Position numbers and translations under genes: made by a program. The notes beneath the pieces were generated by a model. The model was not told where the DNA came from and did not search any database. It saw only the letters and a program-made list of their open reading frames with translations. From Candidatus Methanocorpusculum equi (GTDB taxonomy: Archaea; Halobacteriota; Methanomicrobia; Methanomicrobiales; Methanocorpusculaceae), in NCBI GenBank assembly GCA_018065685.1, contig JAGHSU010000035.1, positions 1-9,156 on the forward strand: a stretch of DNA of 9,156 nucleotides. Reading direction: 5' to 3'. Below are positions 6,654 through 9,156 of the stretch, piece by piece; the stretch's first letter is position 1, and the number at the start of each line of letters is the position of its first letter.

Positions 6654-7643
6654 TTATTTTGTAAGCACTGCACCGTGATTCTGTCCCTTTGTCACGGTAA
6701 ACGAGGCGTAATCGCCAAGTTTTTCCTCAAGCTCTTTTACAACTGACAGATCGTGTTTGTCATAGACTCCGAAAAGTGTGGGGCCGAGGGACGAAAGACC
6801 GACGCCCGGACATCCGCACTCTCGCATGAGATGCATGGCGGAAGAGACCTCAGGCGGCTGAAGCCGGAACTCGATTTTGTTAAATGCAATCTCCTGGATT
6901 CTGTTTAAAACCGCGGAAAACCCTTCAAGATCCTTTTCAATCAGGAACGGAATCATGTTCATAAAGATGATGTGGGATAACAGTTTCACATCTTCCTTGG
7001 GGACCGGACAGTACGTCTGGAAGACATTAATCTCCGCACTTCCGCTTAAGTAGAGGCCGGTGTTTTTCGGGATTGCTAAAACGATGTTCCACTCTTCAGG
7101 AAAATCATATCTTCCAAGAAGCACCGGAGGTACGGGGTCGGATGCGGATGACGGCATGAAACTTGCCTTCTGTTTTTTGCTGTGCCCGCCGTCTGCGATA
7201 AATCCCCCGAGATCAAATCCGTATGTGCCTATTCCGGATGTTCCCGCACGTCCCACAATTTTTGCAAGCTCCACAGCCGAAAGGTGAAGACCTGCAGCTT
7301 CCGTCATTAATTTCCCGGTTGCAAGGGCAATCTGTGTGCCGGAACCAAGTCCTGAGTGTGTCGGGTAGGTAGAGTTTACGGTAAAACAGAAGTTTTGCTC
7401 AAGTCCCAGCACGCGCCGTATGTTCTGTTCGGCGCGGGTAATTTTGCGGGTGTATTCAGCGGTTACTGCCTGCGGCAGATTTTTTTCCGAAAACTCGACA
7501 TGGGTATCTCTGTCAGTTTCCTCTGCGGTAAGAGAAAGAGATGGATTCTCCAGAGTGATACCGATACTTCCGTCGACGCGTCCGTATGATCCGTTCAGAT
7601 CTATCAGAGCAATGTGCAGCCTCGAGGGCGTGATAATTTGCAT
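6654..7643 (-). CDS. mptG: β-ribofuranosylaminobenzene 5'-phosphate synthase
   Basis: GHMP-superfamily enzyme of 329 aa that catalyses the committed step of methanopterin synthesis: condensation of an aminobenzoate/4-hydroxybenzoate-type acid with PRPP, releasing CO2 and pyrophosphate. Features: N-terminal TPSRLHIALIDLNGSYGRVD (5-24), GHMP glycine-rich loop PTHSGLGSGTQ (94-104), and GRAGTSGIGTYGFDLGGF (131-148) with ADGGH (150-154), both characteristic of this family rather than of true sugar kinases. Length is normal. Minus-strand GGAG at 7658-7655 lies 11 nt before the ATG; the next upstream in-frame codons include no start. It is a single gene, converging on the ACT gene and divergent from mcrB, with which it shares a 476-bp upstream region. 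Co-location of a methanopterin gene and mcr is consistent with shared methanogenesis function. Confidence 0.95.
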   Translation of the reverse strand: MQIITPSRLHIALIDLNGSYGRVDGSIGITLENPSLSLTAEETDRDTHVEFSEKNLPQAVTAEYTRKITRAEQNIRRVLGLEQNFCFTVNSTYPTHSGLGSGTQIALATGKLMTEAAGLHLSAVELAKIVGRAGTSGIGTYGFDLGGFIADGGHSKKQKASFMPSSASDPVPPVLLGRYDFPEEWNIVLAIPKNTGLYLSGSAEINVFQTYCPVPKEDVKLLSHIIFMNMIPFLIEKDLEGFSAVLNRIQEIAFNKIEFRLQPPEVSSAMHLMRECGCPGVGLSSLGPTLFGVYDKHDLSVVKELEEKLGDYASFTVTKGQNHGAVLTK

Positions 7644-7675
7644 ATGATCACTTTCTCCGTTGTAATCGAAACGGG

Positions 7676-7690
7676 ATATACTTTTCGTTT
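7676..7690 (-). promoter_or_regulatory. TATA box and BRE of mptG
   Basis: The minus strand reads AAACGAAAAGTATATC: a purine-rich BRE-like stretch followed by a TATA core. It predicts a start near 7655, giving a 10-15 nt leader. An alternative core, GTATACATG at 7711-7719, would give a leader of about 45 nt that includes the GGAG site. The sequence does not decide between them. Confidence 0.5.
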
Positions 7691-7819
7691 CTTTACTGTG
7701 CGCGTTGATTCATGTATACTATCATTTGTATCTCCGGATTATGCGGGAATATGCCGGTCGTTTTTGCAAATAATCATCAGCATACACAGGAAATCTAAAA
7801 ACAGGGACCGGAGAGTAAA

Positions 7820-7830
7820 GATGCTGCATC
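7820..7830. promoter_or_regulatory. short dyad upstream of the mcr TATA box
   Basis: GATGC-T-GCATC is a perfect 5-bp dyad about 20 bp upstream of the TATA box at 7851, a usual place for an archaeal activator site. Its small size makes chance occurrence possible. Confidence 0.25.
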
Positions 7831-7850
7831 ATTAATAGAAAAAGGAATCC

Positions 7851-7856
7851 TTATAT
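7851..7856 (+). promoter_or_regulatory. TATA box for the leader RNA / mcr operon
   Basis: TTATAT preceded by the purine-rich GAAAAAGGAATCC (BRE-like). A start 22-27 bp from the TATA centre falls at about 7876-7881, which is where the predicted RNA fold begins. Confidence 0.55.
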
Positions 7857-7876
7857 TGAAACAATCACATATTTTT

Positions 7877-7933
7877 ATGTGTCCAGAGAGGGGGCTGACA
7901 AAGTGCAGCCTGACCGAAAGGTCGTGGACATAT
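7877..7933 (+). ncRNA. candidate three-way-junction leader RNA upstream of mcrB
   Basis: The segment folds by eye into a three-way junction. The closing stem pairs AUGUGUCCA (7877-7885) with UGGACAUAU (7925-7933), 9 bp with one G·U. The first arm pairs GGCTG (7893-7897) with CAGCC (7906-7910) around an 8-nt loop. The second pairs GACC (7912-7915) with GGTC (7920-7923), closed by a GAAA tetraloop. Junction strands are GAGAGGG, U and G. The shape resembles a riboswitch aptamer or small RNA domain, but I do not recognise a known class; it is not a tRNA or hammerhead. It begins at the start site predicted from the 7851 TATA box and lies about 190 nt before mcrB. No folding program was run. Confidence 0.45.
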
Positions 7934-7934
7934 C

Positions 7935-7946
7935 TTTCTGCAGAAA
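7935..7946. promoter_or_regulatory. perfect 12-bp palindrome
   Basis: TTTCTGCAGAAA directly follows the predicted junction RNA. With no loop it cannot be a good hairpin, so a dimeric regulator site in the DNA is likelier, roughly 60 bp past the first predicted start and 60 bp before the second TATA box. Confidence 0.3.
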
Positions 7947-7960
7947 TGCGGAAATGTATG

Positions 7961-7979
7961 GCACAGGGCCCTCCTGTGC
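7961..7979 (+). other. GC-rich hairpin in the mcr leader
   Basis: GCACAGG (7961-7967) pairs perfectly with CCTGTGC (7973-7979) across a 5-nt loop GCCCT. No U-tract follows directly (GTGTGTAATC comes next), so it is not a standard terminator, but TTTTAT appears at 7994-7999. It may be an expression platform or the 3' end of a small RNA. Confidence 0.5.
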
Positions 7980-7989
7980 GTGTGTAATC

Positions 7990-8004
7990 GCAGTTTTATA
8001 CTGC
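7990..8004 (+). promoter_or_regulatory. second TATA box of mcrB, within an inverted repeat
   Basis: GCAGT-TTTAT-ACTGC is a 5-bp inverted repeat that encloses TTTTATA (7994-8000). As a TATA box it predicts a start near 8022 and a 98-nt leader. A protein bound to the inverted repeat would block TBP. A third, weaker candidate, GCTATAAG at 8039-8046, would give a leader of about 50 nt. Confidence 0.4.
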
Positions 8005-8108
8005 CGGAAAAGAAACCGTCACTTACCATTCAGCAGTAGCTATAAGCAATTACCAGCAGTTTTCAGGAAAAGTAACGGAAAAGAAGCCAAGAAACAAACA
8101 CCTTTCAA

Positions 8109-8112
8109 GAGG
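8109..8112 (+). promoter_or_regulatory. ribosome binding site of mcrB
   Basis: GAGG within AAGAGGCAG lies 7 nt before the ATG at 8120. It supports that start and argues against the GTG frame that overlaps it. Confidence 0.65.
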
Positions 8113-8119
8113 CAGAATT

Positions 8120-9156
8120 ATGGCAAAATATAAAGATGTTATCGACCTTTACGATGACAAGGGAAAACTCTTAAAGAGCAACGTTTCCCTCGACAAGATC
8201 AGCCCGGTTATCAACCCGGCTATCAGAAAAATCGTTGACACCGCAAAGAGATCTGTTGCAGTTAACCTCGGCGGAATGCAGGATGCTTTAAAGACCGGAA
8301 AGATCGGAAAGCACCAGCAGATTCTCGGACGTGAACTTAACCTCGATATCGTAGGCCACGTTGACGCAATCGAGAAGAAAATTAAGGACTACCTTTCCGT
8401 CCCCGGAGAGAAAGCAGAGATCAAGCGCTTCAACGGCGACAAACTTCTCTTAGTCAAAGTCCCGTCCGCACGTATCGAGGCAGCAGCAACCTACGATGTT
8501 TCCTTAACCAACGTCGCAGCAGCAACCACCTACGCAGTAGTTGACGAGTTCAAGGTTGGCATGTTCGATGCATCCACTGTCAAGGCAGCAGCATTCGGTA
8601 CCTACCCGGTTACCATGGACCTTGCAGGAGGAGCATGCTCTATGATCATGTCCATCCCGCAGAACAACGAATCCTTAGGTTACGCACTTCGTAACGTCCC
8701 GTCCAACCAGACTGTCATGATGACTCACCGCAATGCAATGCAGGGTGCAGCACTCGCAGCAACCTTCGAGCAGGCAGGAGAGTTCGAAATGGGTAACGCA
8801 GTCGGACCGTTCGAGCGTGCACAGCTCTTGCTCTACGCCTACCAGGGATTAAACGCAAACAACATGGTCTACGACCTCGTTAAAGAGAACGGTAAGACCG
8901 GAACTGTTGGTACTGTCGTCCAGTCCTTAGTCGAGCGCGCAATTGAAGACAAGGTCATCAAGCAGACTGAAGGAACCAAGAACGGATACTTCAAGCCGTA
9001 CGAGACCAAAGACCCGATGATGTGGAACGCATACGCATCTGCAGGTACCCTTGCAGCAACCATGGTTAACTGTGGTGCCGGACGTTTCGCACAGGCAGTC
9101 TCTGCAACCTTACTGTACTTCAACGATCTTCTTGAGCACGAAACCGGACTTCCGGG
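8120..9156 (+). CDS. mcrB: methyl-coenzyme M reductase subunit beta (partial, 3' end missing)
   Basis: The frame is open from ATG at 8120 to the window edge: 345 codons of about 430-440. The start MAKYKDVIDLYDDKGKLL and later segments INPAIRKIVDTAKRSVAVNL, QNNESLGYALRNVPSNQ, MTHRNAMQGAALAATFEQAG and LLYFNDLLEHETGLP are McrB-specific. McrB forms the α2β2γ2 complex with McrA and McrG, which bind F430, and makes methane from methyl-CoM and CoB in the cytoplasm. The truncation lies just before the YGGGGPG region that contacts coenzyme B. In methanogens mcrB is the first gene of mcrBDCGA, so mcrD, mcrC, mcrG and mcrA are expected beyond the edge. The paralogue mrt cannot be excluded on the beta fragment alone. 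The gene is rich in CCG, GCA and GTC codons, as expected for a highly expressed gene. Confidence 0.97.
   Translation, partial: MAKYKDVIDLYDDKGKLLKSNVSLDKISPVINPAIRKIVDTAKRSVAVNLGGMQDALKTGKIGKHQQILGRELNLDIVGHVDAIEKKIKDYLSVPGEKAEIKRFNGDKLLLVKVPSARIEAAATYDVSLTNVAAATTYAVVDEFKVGMFDASTVKAAAFGTYPVTMDLAGGACSMIMSIPQNNESLGYALRNVPSNQTVMMTHRNAMQGAALAATFEQAGEFEMGNAVGPFERAQLLLYAYQGLNANNMVYDLVKENGKTGTVGTVVQSLVERAIEDKVIKQTEGTKNGYFKPYETKDPMMWNAYASAGTLAATMVNCGAGRFAQAVSATLLYFNDLLEHETGLP

Larger units (their letters stand above)
7644..8119. other. 476-bp divergent intergenic region, mptG/mcrB
   Basis: No convincing protein gene lies here. The half near mptG (7644-7800) holds two minus-strand TATA candidates. 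The half near mcrB carries a dyad at 7820-7830, a TATA box at 7851, a predicted folded RNA at 7877-7933, a 12-bp palindrome TTTCTGCAGAAA at 7935-7946, a hairpin at 7961-7979, a TATA inside an inverted repeat at 7990-8004, and an imperfect direct repeat TTACCATTCAGCAGT / TTACCAGCAGT at 8023-8037 and 8050-8060. Such density suggests a regulated or structured leader for the mcr operon. Confidence 0.7.

Noticed and set aside
7877..7933. tRNA, hammerhead ribozyme or known riboswitch
   Set aside because: No anticodon arm or TΨC motif; no CUGAUGA core despite the GAAA; consensus of the riboswitch classes I can recall does not match.
7879..8133. Plus-strand GTG frame of 84 codons overlapping mcrB
   Set aside because: Starts inside the predicted RNA stem without a ribosome binding site, has low-information basic composition, and overlaps the well-supported mcrB start.

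Overview
The window comes from a hydrogenotrophic-type methanogenic archaeon, most likely Methanomicrobiales and possibly Methanocorpusculum (placement by eye, not tested). The basis is a truncated mcrB at the right edge, a β-RFAP synthase for methanopterin synthesis, archaeal TATA/BRE promoters, oligo-T terminators and short GGAG/GGTGA ribosome binding sites.

Layout, left to right. Positions 1-439 hold no large gene. They contain a family of GGAAAGTC repeats in both orientations, a plausible 37-residue minus-strand gene (204-317) with a strong ribosome binding site, a second SD-like block on the minus strand, and a probable divergent promoter. Positions 440-3421 are a compact, overlapping three-gene plus-strand operon. 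It encodes a NifH/CfbC-like ATPase followed by two different short NifD/NifK-like proteins, each with a P-cluster-type cysteine triad. This is the strongest candidate here for an undescribed system: it is neither a standard nitrogenase nor the standard CfbC + single CfbD pair of F430 synthesis. Positions 3546-6593 are a second plus-strand operon: two tandem PaaK-type aryl-CoA ligases and a two-ACT-domain protein, probably for aryl-acid salvage into, or degradation of, aromatic amino acids. A minus-strand mptG (6654-7643) converges on it across a hairpin terminator.

The 476 bp between mptG and mcrB is unusually structured. A good TATA box at 7851 predicts transcription starting at about 7876-7881, exactly where a three-way-junction RNA fold begins (9-bp closing stem, a 5-bp arm and a 4-bp GAAA tetraloop arm). 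A 7-bp hairpin, several perfect dyads and a second TATA box embedded in an inverted repeat follow. mcrB then starts at 8120 and runs off the right edge.

How the parts may work together: mptG makes the C1 carrier and mcrB part of the terminal enzyme of methanogenesis. The Nif-like operon lies 4.7 kb from mcrB. A role in reducing F430 or a related tetrapyrrole, or in metallocluster or electron supply for Mcr, is attractive but is inference only; the sequence does not show the substrate.
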